This document shows positions 14,714-22,275 of a stretch of 48,891 bases of DNA, in pieces. The stretch is from Arthrobacter silvisoli (GTDB lineage Bacteria; Actinomycetota; Actinomycetes; Actinomycetales; Micrococcaceae): NCBI RefSeq assembly GCF_003369445.1, contig NZ_QRCU01000011.1, forward strand, positions 1 to 48,891. Reading direction: 5' to 3'. The position numbers were made by a program, and so were the translations under genes. Under the pieces are notes generated by a model. The model was not told where the DNA came from. It saw only the letters and a program-made list of their open reading frames with translations, and did no database searches. Position 1 is the stretch's first letter. Each line of letters starts with the position of its first letter.

Positions 14714-15730
14714 GTGCGAGCATGGTGGGTGGACGATCCGGGGCCGGTCCGCATCGATCGGCTGAAGGGCGGTGAACGTCCGGATCCGGTCCCTGGCCAG
14801 GGCGAGCTCCTCCTGGCTGTCAAGGCCTGTGGAGTGTGCCGGACTGATCTGCACCTGGCCGAAGGAGACCTGCAACCCAGAGCGTCCGGAGTCATACCGG
14901 GGCACGAAGCCGTAGCTGAAGTGGCCGGCCTCGGTGAGGGCTGCACAAAGTACCGGATCGGGGACAGGGTGGGGGCTGCCTGGCTGGGCGCCACCTGCGG
15001 CGCCTGCCGCTTCTGCCTCGGGGGCCGGGAGAATCTGTGCCTCCACCCGCGGTTCACCGGCTGGGACCTGGATGGCGGCTACGCGGAATTCATGGTCGTC
15101 AAGGAGGACTTCGCCTACGCGATCCCCGACGCCTTCAGCGACGAAGAGGCCGCACCCCTCCTGTGCGCCGGAATCATCGGATACCGGGCGCTGAGGCGGG
15201 CGGCGGTTCCCCGTGGCGGCCGCCTTGGAATCTATGGCTTCGGGGCATCGGCGCACCTTGCCGCCCAAATTGCCATCTTCGAGGGGGCCGAGGTCTATGT
15301 GATGACCCGTTCCGAGAATGCCCGCCGCCTGGCCCTGGCACTGGGGGCAGTCTTCGCCGGGGACTCCCTGGACCGGCCGCCGGTGTCATTGGACTCGGCA
15401 ATACTTTTCGCCCCGGCGGGCGAACTGGTTCCCGTTGCACTGCGGGCTCTCGACAGGGGTGGCACGCTGGCAGTTGCCGGTATCCATTTGAGCGACATAC
15501 CGCCCCTGAAATACGGCGAGGAACTGTTCCAGGAACGGCAGTTGCGCAGCGTCACGGCCAATACCCGGCAGGACGGAATGGAGCTGATGGAGATCGCGTC
15601 CCGGATACCTCTTCGACCGGCCACCACCGCGTACCCGTTCGACGAAGCGAACAAGGCTTTGATGGACCTCGCAGCAGACCGGGTCACTGGTGCCGCCGTC
15701 TTGCGCATCGGCAACGGCAGGGGCCACTGA
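14714..15730 (+). CDS. Zinc-dependent alcohol dehydrogenase (AdhA-like)
   Basis: GTG at 14714 follows GAGGAGG at 14703-14709. The 338-residue protein carries catalytic-zinc ligand Cys39 (CGVCRTDLH) and GHE, and the four structural-zinc cysteines C95, C98, C101 and C109 (CGACRFCLGGRENLC). The dinucleotide motif is GIYGFGASAHLA. It matches the zinc-binding alcohol dehydrogenase subfamily that includes mycobacterial AdhA (Rv1862). It should interconvert alcohols and aldehydes with NAD(P), a fermentative redox valve in low oxygen. It heads an operon with a P-type ATPase whose ATG lies four bases after its stop. Confidence 0.92.
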   Translation: MRAWWVDDPGPVRIDRLKGGERPDPVPGQGELLLAVKACGVCRTDLHLAEGDLQPRASGVIPGHEAVAEVAGLGEGCTKYRIGDRVGAAWLGATCGACRFCLGGRENLCLHPRFTGWDLDGGYAEFMVVKEDFAYAIPDAFSDEEAAPLLCAGIIGYRALRRAAVPRGGRLGIYGFGASAHLAAQIAIFEGAEVYVMTRSENARRLALALGAVFAGDSLDRPPVSLDSAILFAPAGELVPVALRALDRGGTLAVAGIHLSDIPPLKYGEELFQERQLRSVTANTRQDGMELMEIASRIPLRPATTAYPFDEANKALMDLAADRVTGAAVLRIGNGRGH

Positions 15731-15734
15731 AGCC

Positions 15735-18389
15735 ATGAAGGAAGCCGCGCCGACGGGGCAGGCGAGCGCTACCGCCGGGTTGACCACGGAGGCGGCAGCG
15801 GAACTCCTTCGACGGTATGGTCCCAACCAGTTGCCTGACGCCGGTTCGGCCTCGCGCTGGCGGCGGCTCCTCGCCGAGTTCGTGCACTTCTTCGCCCTCT
15901 TGCTGTGGGGTGCCTCCGGGCTCGCATTCATTGCGGGAATGCCCCAGCTGGGAATCGCGATTCTCGTGGTGGTCATCATCAACGGAGTCTTCGCCTACAT
16001 CCAGGAGGAAAGGGCGGAGCACGCGGCAGCGAAGCTCAGGGCGCTGTTGCCGGCACAGGTGCTGGTGCGGCGCGACGGTGAAAGCTGCCGCATACCGGCC
16101 CGGGATCTGGTACCGGGAGACGTGGTCCTGCTCACCGGCGGGGACAGGATTCCCGCAGACGTCCGCCTTGTCGTCGTGGCGGGCTGCTCGGTGGATGAGT
16201 CGATGCTGACCGGCGAAAGTGAGCCCGTGGCCAAGGACCCCGGCGCCCCGGGAACCGGCGGCACGTTCCTGGTCAACGGCGATGCCGAAGGCATCGTCCT
16301 CGCCACGGGAGCCACGACCCGCCTGGCGCGGATCGCGGAACTGGCAGCCCGGGTCAAGCGGCCGCCCAGTCCGCTGAACCTGGAGCTGGACCGCATAGTC
16401 AGGACGATCGCCGTCGTCGCCCTGATAGTCGGCGGAGGCTTCTTCGCGGTCTCCGCCATGATCGGGATCCCCTGGCGGGATGCCTTCCTGTTCGCCATCG
16501 GGGTATCAGTGGCGTTGATCCCGGAAGGCCTCCTTCCGACGGTTACTCTGTCCCTCGCCATGGGCGCGCAACGGATGGCCGGCCGGAATGCCCTGGTGCG
16601 GCACCTGCAGGCCGTCGAAACGCTGGGATCCACCACCTTCATCTGCACCGACAAGACCGGCACCCTCACGCAAAACCGCATGAGCGCCGTCGAACTATGG
16701 ACTCCGGCGGGCACAGTCAGGATCACCGGGAGCGGCTACGATCCCCAGGGAGACATCGAGGGGACGCCGGCGGCAACCGGTCTGGCCCGGCTCGCCGCCG
16801 GCGCCGCCGCGCTCGCCTCCCGGGGACGCACCGTTTTCCGGAATGAGGGCTGGCAACCCGACGGCGACCCGATGGAAGCCGCGCTCGACGCCCTCGCCGG
16901 CCGGCTCCAGGCCACCCGATCGGTGGGCAACCAGGCGGGGATGGCCCGGGCACCATTCACCCCTGCCCGACGGCGGGAGTCCGTTCTCGTCGGGACACGG
17001 CTTTCCGTCAAGGGCGCACCGGAAACGGTCCTGCCGCTGTGCACCGGAATGGCCGCCCCTGCCGGATCCGGGACGGTCCCGATCGACCCGGACGCGGTGG
17101 GCCTGGCGATCGAAAGGATGGCCTCGGAAGGATTGAGGTTGCTCGCGGTCGCCGGACGGGACCTCCCAAGCGGCGGTCCGGCCGGGGCTTGGGGCGCGGT
17201 CCCTGCTGAGGGCCTTGAATCGGAGTTGATCCTGCTCGGCCTCATCGGACTGCATGACCCGCCCCGCCCCACGGTCGCCGCTGCCCTTCGCGAAGCCAGG
17301 CTGGCCGGGGTCAAGGTTGCGATGCTCACAGGGGACCACCCCTCGACGGCTGCGGCGATTGCCCGGGAAATCGGACTGTCCCTGGACCAGGAACGCCTGC
17401 TCGACGGGCAGCACCTTCCTCTCGACGAACTGGAGCTGGGTGAACTGCTGGACCACGACGGCGTCGTCGTGAGCCGGGTGACCCCGGAGCAAAAGCTCCT
17501 CGTGGCGCGCGCCCTGCAGCGCCGCGGGCATGTGTTGGCGATGACGGGTGATGGCGTCAATGACGGTCCTGCCCTTCGCGAGGCGGATGTCGGGGTCGCC
17601 ATGGGCGTCGGGGGAACCGACGTGGCCCGGGACGCGGCGGATCTGGTGTTGCTCGATGACGACTTCTCCACCATCATCGCTGCCATTGAACAGGGACGTG
17701 CCACCTACGCGAACATCCGCCGTTTCCTGACCTATCATCTGACCGACAATGTTGCAGAACTGACCCCGTTCGTCATCTGGGCCCTGTCCGGGGGAAGTTT
17801 TCCCCTCGCGCTGGGAGTGCTGCAGATCCTGGCCCTCGACATCGGTACCGACCTGTTGCCCGCACTTGCCCTCGGCAGCGAAAAGGCCGGCCCGGGCGTG
17901 ATGCGGCGGCCGCCGGAACGGCGCCACCTCATGGACAGGCCGCTGCTCATCAGGGTGTTCGCCATACTTGGCCCCGTGGAAGCCTTGACCGAAATGATGG
18001 CGTTCACGCTGGTGCTCTACCTCGGCGGATGGTTCAGTGCCGGAGCACAGAAACCCGGTCCCTTGCTCCTCGAGGCATCCGGGACCGCGTTCGCGGCCGT
18101 GGTCCTGGGGCAGCTCGCGAATGCATATGCCTGCCGCAGCGCCACCCGGCCGCCTTGGAAGCTCGGCTGGACAGGCAACAGGATGATGCTCTGGGCTGTG
18201 CTGGCAGAGTCGGCGGCCCTGTTGTTCTTCCTGTACGTGCCGCCGCTGGCCGCGATCCTGGGGCAAGCGCCGCCGTCACTTGCCGGTGCCGCCGCTGCCG
18301 TGCTGGCGATCCCGGCGGTCTTCGCCGCAGATTTCCTCCACAAGGTCATCCGGGGGGCCGGCCGGCGCGGCAATGGGCCCGGCGCATGA
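15735..18389 (+). CDS. P2-type cation-transporting ATPase (CtpF-like)
   Basis: ATG at 15735 gives 884 residues, four bases after the dehydrogenase stop. Motifs: LTGES (159-162, actuator), PEGL in M4 (SVALIPEGLLPTV), the phosphorylation site DKTGTLT with D306, MLTGDHP, and TGDGVNDGPAL (604-614). The N-terminus (LLRRYGPNQLP) is a cation_ATPase_N domain and the C-terminus has a six-helix Cation_ATPase_C domain (about residues 660-875). PEGL and the C-terminal helices place it with Ca/Mn/Na/K-type P2 pumps rather than heavy-metal P1B pumps. M. tuberculosis CtpF, of similar length, is a DosR-regulon member; the gene order here supports the same function. Confidence 0.93.
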   Translation: MKEAAPTGQASATAGLTTEAAAELLRRYGPNQLPDAGSASRWRRLLAEFVHFFALLLWGASGLAFIAGMPQLGIAILVVVIINGVFAYIQEERAEHAAAKLRALLPAQVLVRRDGESCRIPARDLVPGDVVLLTGGDRIPADVRLVVVAGCSVDESMLTGESEPVAKDPGAPGTGGTFLVNGDAEGIVLATGATTRLARIAELAARVKRPPSPLNLELDRIVRTIAVVALIVGGGFFAVSAMIGIPWRDAFLFAIGVSVALIPEGLLPTVTLSLAMGAQRMAGRNALVRHLQAVETLGSTTFICTDKTGTLTQNRMSAVELWTPAGTVRITGSGYDPQGDIEGTPAATGLARLAAGAAALASRGRTVFRNEGWQPDGDPMEAALDALAGRLQATRSVGNQAGMARAPFTPARRRESVLVGTRLSVKGAPETVLPLCTGMAAPAGSGTVPIDPDAVGLAIERMASEGLRLLAVAGRDLPSGGPAGAWGAVPAEGLESELILLGLIGLHDPPRPTVAAALREARLAGVKVAMLTGDHPSTAAAIAREIGLSLDQERLLDGQHLPLDELELGELLDHDGVVVSRVTPEQKLLVARALQRRGHVLAMTGDGVNDGPALREADVGVAMGVGGTDVARDAADLVLLDDDFSTIIAAIEQGRATYANIRRFLTYHLTDNVAELTPFVIWALSGGSFPLALGVLQILALDIGTDLLPALALGSEKAGPGVMRRPPERRHLMDRPLLIRVFAILGPVEALTEMMAFTLVLYLGGWFSAGAQKPGPLLLEASGTAFAAVVLGQLANAYACRSATRPPWKLGWTGNRMMLWAVLAESAALLFFLYVPPLAAILGQAPPSLAGAAAAVLAIPAVFAADFLHKVIRGAGRRGNGPGA

Positions 18390-18406
18390 GCGGGCCCGTG
18401 TACCGG

Positions 18407-18471
18407 GGCCGGCCTGTGACAAGTGGCTGTGACAACTGGCCGGCCTGTGACAAGTGGGCCGGTCTGTGACT
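18407..18471. repeat. Tandem CTGTGAC repeats between convergent genes
   Basis: A 20-base unit GGCCGGCCTGTGACAAGTGG occurs identically at 18407-18426 and 18438-18457. Between them lies the related CTGTGACAACTGG, and after them CCGGTCTGTGACTGG. Four CTGTGAC cores are spaced 11 to 19 bases apart in the 94-base gap between the ATPase stop and the PNPOx stop. There is no long T-run; role unknown. Confidence 0.8.
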
Positions 18472-18483
18472 GGTGCACTGGAA

Positions 18484-18945
18484 CTATTCGAAGGACTTTC
18501 GGCGCGCGTCGTTGAGCCGGGTGGTCCAGACATCCGGGGCGTTGACCTTGAAACGGCGTCCAGTCAGCACGCGCGGTGCGAGCCGCACATAGTGCGATTT
18601 TGTCCCGGGTTGCCATGGTTCCAGGCCGAGGGCATCTGCGGCGGACTTTTCGTCCGGGTCATCGATCAGCGAGGTACTGCCTCGCACGATGACGCTCCAG
18701 GCTTCCTCGGCCACTGGATCGTAGCCATCGATCTCGAAGGCGGCGGGCTCTTCCTTCCTGGATTCCCACAGCTTCGTCCCGGCCGCGGTGCGGAACACAA
18801 TGCTCCTGCGCTCCAGGACGAAATTGACCGGGAAGATTTCGGGGTGCCCGTCCACGATGAGAGCGAGCCTGCCGACGACGGATGCGGCCAGCAGCTCATA
18901 GCATTCCTCGAAATCGATCTTGCCATCATTCGGTACATCGCCCAT
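18484..18945 (-). CDS. PNPOx-like split-barrel protein, second paralogue
   Basis: I take ATG at 18945 (MGDVPNDGKIDFEECYELLAAS); TTG at 18966 is possible but less likely. The product (153 residues) is again a Pyridox_ox_2-type split barrel: VGRLALIVDGHPEIFPVNFVLERRSIVFRTAAGTKLWES and WSVIVRGSTSLIDDPDEK. It is paralogous to the proteins at 9914 and 19057. It lies downstream of the 19057 gene on the same strand with a 111-base gap that has its own -10-like TAGGAT (18959-18954) and a tandem repeat, so it may be transcribed both separately and from the upstream promoter. Confidence 0.86.
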   Translation of the reverse strand: MGDVPNDGKIDFEECYELLAASVVGRLALIVDGHPEIFPVNFVLERRSIVFRTAAGTKLWESRKEEPAAFEIDGYDPVAEEAWSVIVRGSTSLIDDPDEKSAADALGLEPWQPGTKSHYVRLAPRVLTGRRFKVNAPDVWTTRLNDARRKSFE

Positions 18946-18953
18946 GGGCCCGG

Positions 18954-19005
18954 ATCCTAACGTCAACGGTCTTTCCAGAGTTCAGGGGTCTTTCCAAAGT
19001 TCACG
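18954..19005 (-). promoter_or_regulatory. Putative promoter with 19-bp tandem repeat upstream of the second PNPOx gene
   Basis: On the plus strand GGTCTTTCCAGAGTTCAGG (18968-18986) is followed by GGTCTTTCCAAAGTTCACG (18987-19005), period 19. A TAGGAT -10 (18959-18954, leftward) lies nine bases closer to the gene, eight bases before the ATG. The CCCT of the upstream copy lies 24 bases from the -10, near the 22-23 bases of the other boxes, but the box core is disrupted. Possibly a diverged or different activator site. Confidence 0.4.
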
Positions 19006-19056
19006 GGGGAGTGCGGCCAGGCATGCGATGCACGCCAAAGCCGCACCGGAGGCAGG

Positions 19057-19527
19057 CTATTCCATTCCCGCCCTGGTTGCATCATCCACACCGACCCTCC
19101 AGCGCATTCCCGGGGTAACCGAGTACCTGCGGCCGGTCACGGAATCCGGAACGACGCGGAACAACTGATCCTTCCCGCTTCCCTGCCAAGGAAACAGTGC
19201 TTTGCTCAGGGATTCAAGCGCTTCCCTCGTTGAATCGCTGCGCATGGCATTTCCCTTGACGACGACGCTCCAGGCCATCCCGAATTCGGAGCTGACGGCG
19301 TCGGCCTCCAAGGCGACGGCGCCGCCGTCGTCGATTGCGCGCGTCTTGGTGCCCGCACCGGTGAGGAAAAGCAGCGTGTTGTCTTCCACCTTGTAATTCA
19401 CCGGGAACACATCGGGCCGGCCATCGACGATGACCCCCAGCCGGCCGACCCCGGTCTCCCGAAGCAGCCTCCAGCATTCTTCGGTATCGAGTTCTTCCGC
19501 TTCCGGCACTACGTTTTTGTCAACCAT
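19057..19527 (-). CDS. PNPOx-like split-barrel protein, third paralogue
   Basis: ATG at 19527; 156 residues. It has the same fold features as the other two: TEECWRLLRETGVGRLGVIVDGRPDVFPVNYKVEDNTLLFLTGAGTKTRAI, then MAWSVVVKGNAMRSD, and a C-terminal VVPDSVTGRRYSVTPGMRW. Likely FMN- or F420-binding. No ribosome binding site; the promoter TAGGAT ends six bases before the ATG, predicting a leaderless message, with a DosR-like box 23 bases further up. A possible ligand-dependent redox role is inferred from the family only. Confidence 0.87.
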   Translation of the reverse strand: MVDKNVVPEAEELDTEECWRLLRETGVGRLGVIVDGRPDVFPVNYKVEDNTLLFLTGAGTKTRAIDDGGAVALEADAVSSEFGMAWSVVVKGNAMRSDSTREALESLSKALFPWQGSGKDQLFRVVPDSVTGRRYSVTPGMRWRVGVDDATRAGME

Positions 19528-19533
19528 GAGGCG

Positions 19534-19577
19534 ATCCTAGGATGGCATCGGGGCGTGCGGACAGGGCACAAAGTCCC
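19534..19577 (-). promoter_or_regulatory. DosR-like box and -10 of the third PNPOx gene (box 5)
   Basis: Leftward reading: GGGACTTTGTGCCCTG (19577-19562), 22 further bases, TAGGAT (19539-19534), six bases, ATG at 19527. The geometry is identical to that of box 1 to the base, although the intervening sequences are unrelated. Confidence 0.62.
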
Positions 19578-19653
19578 AACCCCCGCCAGCCACGCAAAGC
19601 GGTCTCCCTTGCAAGCAAAGCGTTGGCGCAGCACATCCTGTCCCACGGGTCTT

Positions 19654-20928
19654 CTATCGTGGCGTATGGTCGTTGCCGCGCATACGGAAGGCGACGAGGA
19701 GACCGGATGCGGCAGTGATCGCGGCGACCACAGAGACAGCCGCAGGGATCCCGTACTGGTCCGCGAGTACGCCGGAAAGCAGCGCCCCGACGGCGAAACC
19801 GCCGTCGCGCCACAGCCGGTAGACGCCGACGGAGCGGGCCCGCCAGGCGGGGTGTGCGACGTCGCCGATCGCGGCCAGGAACGTCGGGTAGACCATCGCG
19901 GTCCCCAATCCCAGGAGCAGAACGGCAGCCATCCAAGGCCCGAAGCTGTGCGAGGCTGCGACGATCGCCAATCCCACAGCCTGGATGAGCATGCCGGCGA
20001 CGATAAGCCACTTCCGCCCCCACCGGTCCGAGGCCGCCCCGGTGGCAAGCTGCCCGGCGCCCCACACGGCGGGGTAGGCGGCGGCGAGGATGCCGATTTG
20101 CCCGAGGCTCAGTCCGGCACCTGCAAACAGGATCGGGAAGAGCCCCCAGGCGAGGCCGTCGTTGAGGTTGTTGACCATGCCGGCCTGGCTGACCGCCGAG
20201 AGGGAACGGTCGCGGAAGCTGGTCAGGGTGAAGACCTGCCGGTTAGTAAGCCCGCCGCTTGCCTGCTGGTGGGCATCGACGTGGTCCCTGGCCTCGACGA
20301 GGGAGTGCTCGCGGGTCTCGCGCACGGTTGCAACGGACAGGCCCAGGCCCAAGGCGATGCATACCGCGCCGAGCAGGAACGGCACTGGTCGGAGGCCGTA
20401 GGCGGAGGCGAGATAGCCGGTGGCCAGGGCGGCGACGGCGACGCCCAAGTAGCCTGCCGCCTCGTTCAGGCCCATGGCAAGTCCCCTGCGGGACGGGCCG
20501 ACGAGGTCCATCTTCATTACGACGGTCGTGGACCAGTTCAGTCCTTGGCTGATGCCCAGCAGTACGTTTGCCATGACGATCCACGCCCATGCCTGCCCGA
20601 AGATGAGCAGGAGCGGAACCGGGATCGCCACCAGCCATCCCAGAAGGAGGACCGGCTTGCGGCCGAACCTGTCGGAGAGGGTGCCGGCGAAGTAGTTCGT
20701 CGCTGCCTTGGACAGGCCGAAGGCGAGGATGTACGTCAGCGCACTGCTGTACCGGTCGAGATGGAAGACGTCGCTGGCCAGCAGGGGCAGGACGGTCCGC
20801 TCCTGGCCGAGGGTGCCGCCAACCAAAGCGTTGACGGCGACGAGCAGGATGAACTGGGCCAGATTCCGGCGGAGTCCCAGCACGGGACCCGGTTCCGGGA
20901 CGTGCTTGAGCTGTCTCGGTTCCGTCAT
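19654..20928 (-). CDS. MFS transporter (drug/organic-ion exporter type)
   Basis: ATG at 20928 is preceded by GGAGG only three bases away. The 424-residue protein has about 12 membrane helices. The loop 2-3 motif A is GTLSDRFGRKPVLLL and its repeat is GAASDRWGRKWLIVAG, typical of MFS. Helix 4-5 has LGISQGLNWSTTVVMKMDLVGPSRRGLAMGLNEAAGYLG. Substrate unknown. It lies 46 bases downstream of a small membrane protein gene on the same strand; both diverge from an ArsR-rhodanese regulator whose operators overlap their promoter, so induction by the ArsR ligand is likely. Confidence 0.9.
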   Translation of the reverse strand: MTEPRQLKHVPEPGPVLGLRRNLAQFILLVAVNALVGGTLGQERTVLPLLASDVFHLDRYSSALTYILAFGLSKAATNYFAGTLSDRFGRKPVLLLGWLVAIPVPLLLIFGQAWAWIVMANVLLGISQGLNWSTTVVMKMDLVGPSRRGLAMGLNEAAGYLGVAVAALATGYLASAYGLRPVPFLLGAVCIALGLGLSVATVRETREHSLVEARDHVDAHQQASGGLTNRQVFTLTSFRDRSLSAVSQAGMVNNLNDGLAWGLFPILFAGAGLSLGQIGILAAAYPAVWGAGQLATGAASDRWGRKWLIVAGMLIQAVGLAIVAASHSFGPWMAAVLLLGLGTAMVYPTFLAAIGDVAHPAWRARSVGVYRLWRDGGFAVGALLSGVLADQYGIPAAVSVVAAITAASGLLVAFRMRGNDHTPR

Positions 20929-20974
20929 CTTCCTCCGGTCCGGGGAATCCGCGCCGATCGCATCCGGTGGGACG

Positions 20975-21463
20975 TCACGCCTTCGCCGGGGCTCGCATGG
21001 CAGTGAAGACCAATACGACTCCTACGAGGAAAACAAGGACGGCGAGGTAGATCAGGCCGAGGTGGCCGAGCGTCGCCAGGCCCCAGGGGTAGTGGGCGGG
21101 CAGTGCAATGCCGAGGCCGACGACAGGAACGGCGACGGCCGTTGCGAAGGCCCACCGTTCACCGCGACGCACCCCGTACCAGGAGAGTGCTGCGACGGCC
21201 AGTCCGGCTGCCGCGATGAAGCCGCTGACTGCGATGTGCAAGTGGCTGATGTAGTGGTACAGCTGCGGGCTGAAGGCCTCGATCTCGTCCTTGCCCTTGT
21301 CCACCTGGTCCGGGCCTATCCCGAGTTCGAGGAAGGCATCCGTGAAATTGAGCACGAAGAAAATCACGGCGTATCCGACGAATCCGAGTCCAGCGACCGC
21401 CATGAGGGCGGCACCTGCGCGTAGGCGGGACTGCTCTTTTCGTGGAGTTTGGATGGTGGCCAT
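20975..21463 (-). CDS. Four-helix membrane protein
   Basis: ATG at 21463 has AAAGGGGG eight bases upstream; a GTG six bases earlier is too close to it. The 162-residue product starts MATIQTPRKEQSRLRAG and has four hydrophobic segments (about residues 18-38, 70-92, 103-121 and 127-152). The loop between helices 1 and 2 holds DAFLELGIGPDQVDKGKDEIEAFSPQLYHYISHLHIAVSG with several His residues. I do not recognise the family. It is first in a leftward pair with an MFS transporter, divergent from the ArsR-rhodanese gene. Confidence 0.8.
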   Translation of the reverse strand: MATIQTPRKEQSRLRAGAALMAVAGLGFVGYAVIFFVLNFTDAFLELGIGPDQVDKGKDEIEAFSPQLYHYISHLHIAVSGFIAAAGLAVAALSWYGVRRGERWAFATAVAVPVVGLGIALPAHYPWGLATLGHLGLIYLAVLVFLVGVVLVFTAMRAPAKA

Positions 21464-21480
21464 TGCCACCGCCCCCTTTC

Positions 21481-21546
21481 TTATTCAAGTAGGTTCTTGA
21501 ATAACACTCCTGATGTCATACTCTTGTCAAGAGACTTCTTGAATAG
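21481..21546. promoter_or_regulatory. Twin ArsR operators over divergent promoters
   Basis: TTATTCAAG (21481-21489), six bases, CTTGAATAA (21496-21504) is a perfect 9-6-9 palindrome. A second, imperfect one is CTTGTCAAG (21523-21531), six bases, CTTGAATAG (21538-21546). Their centres are 42 bp apart, four helical turns. Rightward promoter: TTGAAT (21497-21502), 16 bases, TACTCT (21519-21524). Leftward promoter: TTGACA (21530-21525), 18 bases, TGTTAT (21506-21501). Both operators therefore overlap promoter elements, consistent with autorepression by the ArsR protein encoded at 21567. Confidence 0.75.
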
Positions 21547-21566
21547 ATTCCCGAAGGAGGTGCGGC

Positions 21567-22232
21567 ATGGGGGACCATCGGGCCAAAGAAGCGCTATTCG
21601 ACGTCCTTGTCGAGGCCGCGAGGGCGCTGGGGAACGGCCGGAGGGCGGAACTGGTGGACGTTCTCGCCCAGGGTGAGCGGTCGGTGGAGGAGTTGGCCGG
21701 GGAGATCCGGCAGAGCGTCGCCAACACCTCCCAGCACCTGCAACGCCTGCTGCGGGCAGGGGTGATCACCTCCAGGCGCTCAGGGACCCGCATCTACTAC
21801 TCCTTGGCCGGGCCTGCGGTGGAGCGGCTATGGCGGGCGTTGCGGGAAACGGCCGAAGCGCATGCCGGCGCGCTGGGGGCTCTTGCCAGCTCATACCTGG
21901 GTGACCGTGCCAGCCTGAGCACTATCAGCCGTGACGAGTTGCAAGGGCGGCTGAAGCAGGGCGACGTCGTTGTGCTCGACGTCAGGCCGCGCACCGAATA
22001 TGACGCGGCGCATATCCCCGGTGCCCTTTCAGTGCCCGTGGATGATCTGAAGGCCCGCCTGCGGCAGATACCCGAAGGCCGCGACATCGTGGCATATTGC
22101 CGGGGCTCGTATTGCGTGTACGCGGACGACGCCGTACGTGAGCTTAGCGACGACGGGCGCCGCGCGATGCGGCTCGAGGAAGGCTTTCCGGAGTGGAGGG
22201 CTGCCGGGCTCCCGGTCGAATCTGCCACGTGA
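21567..22232 (+). CDS. ArsR-family repressor fused to a rhodanese domain
   Basis: ATG at 21567 follows GAAGGAGG. The 221-residue protein has an N-terminal winged helix (residues 1-95, ALGNGRRAELVDVLAQGERSVEELAGEIRQSVANTSQHLQRLLRAGVI) and a C-terminal rhodanese domain (about 110-215) with VVVLDVRPRTEYDAAHIPGALSVPVDDL and the active-site loop YCRGSYCVYADDAV. The active-site Cys is followed by a second Cys six residues on in CRGSYC, as in many ArsR-rhodanese fusions, where persulfide or metalloid chemistry at these cysteines is thought to set DNA binding. It is expected to repress itself and the divergent membrane protein-MFS pair through the twin 9-6-9 operators. Confidence 0.93.
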   Translation: MGDHRAKEALFDVLVEAARALGNGRRAELVDVLAQGERSVEELAGEIRQSVANTSQHLQRLLRAGVITSRRSGTRIYYSLAGPAVERLWRALRETAEAHAGALGALASSYLGDRASLSTISRDELQGRLKQGDVVVLDVRPRTEYDAAHIPGALSVPVDDLKARLRQIPEGRDIVAYCRGSYCVYADDAVRELSDDGRRAMRLEEGFPEWRAAGLPVESAT

Positions 22233-22275
22233 TCGGCGCCGGCCGACCGGGCAGGAAGGTGTAATCCGCTTCGTT

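Noticed and set aside
16695..18266. 523-residue leftward frame opposite the P-type ATPase
   Set aside because: Mirror-frame of a strongly conserved gene, with no domain and no ribosome binding site.
18407..18471. CRISPR array
   Set aside because: Repeats are short, with spacers of a few bases only, and no cas gene is in the window.
18491..18503. A sixth DosR-like core, AAGGACTTTCGGC
   Set aside because: It lies in the last codons of the second PNPOx gene, faces no start codon, lacks the CCCT half and has no -10 at the fixed distance.
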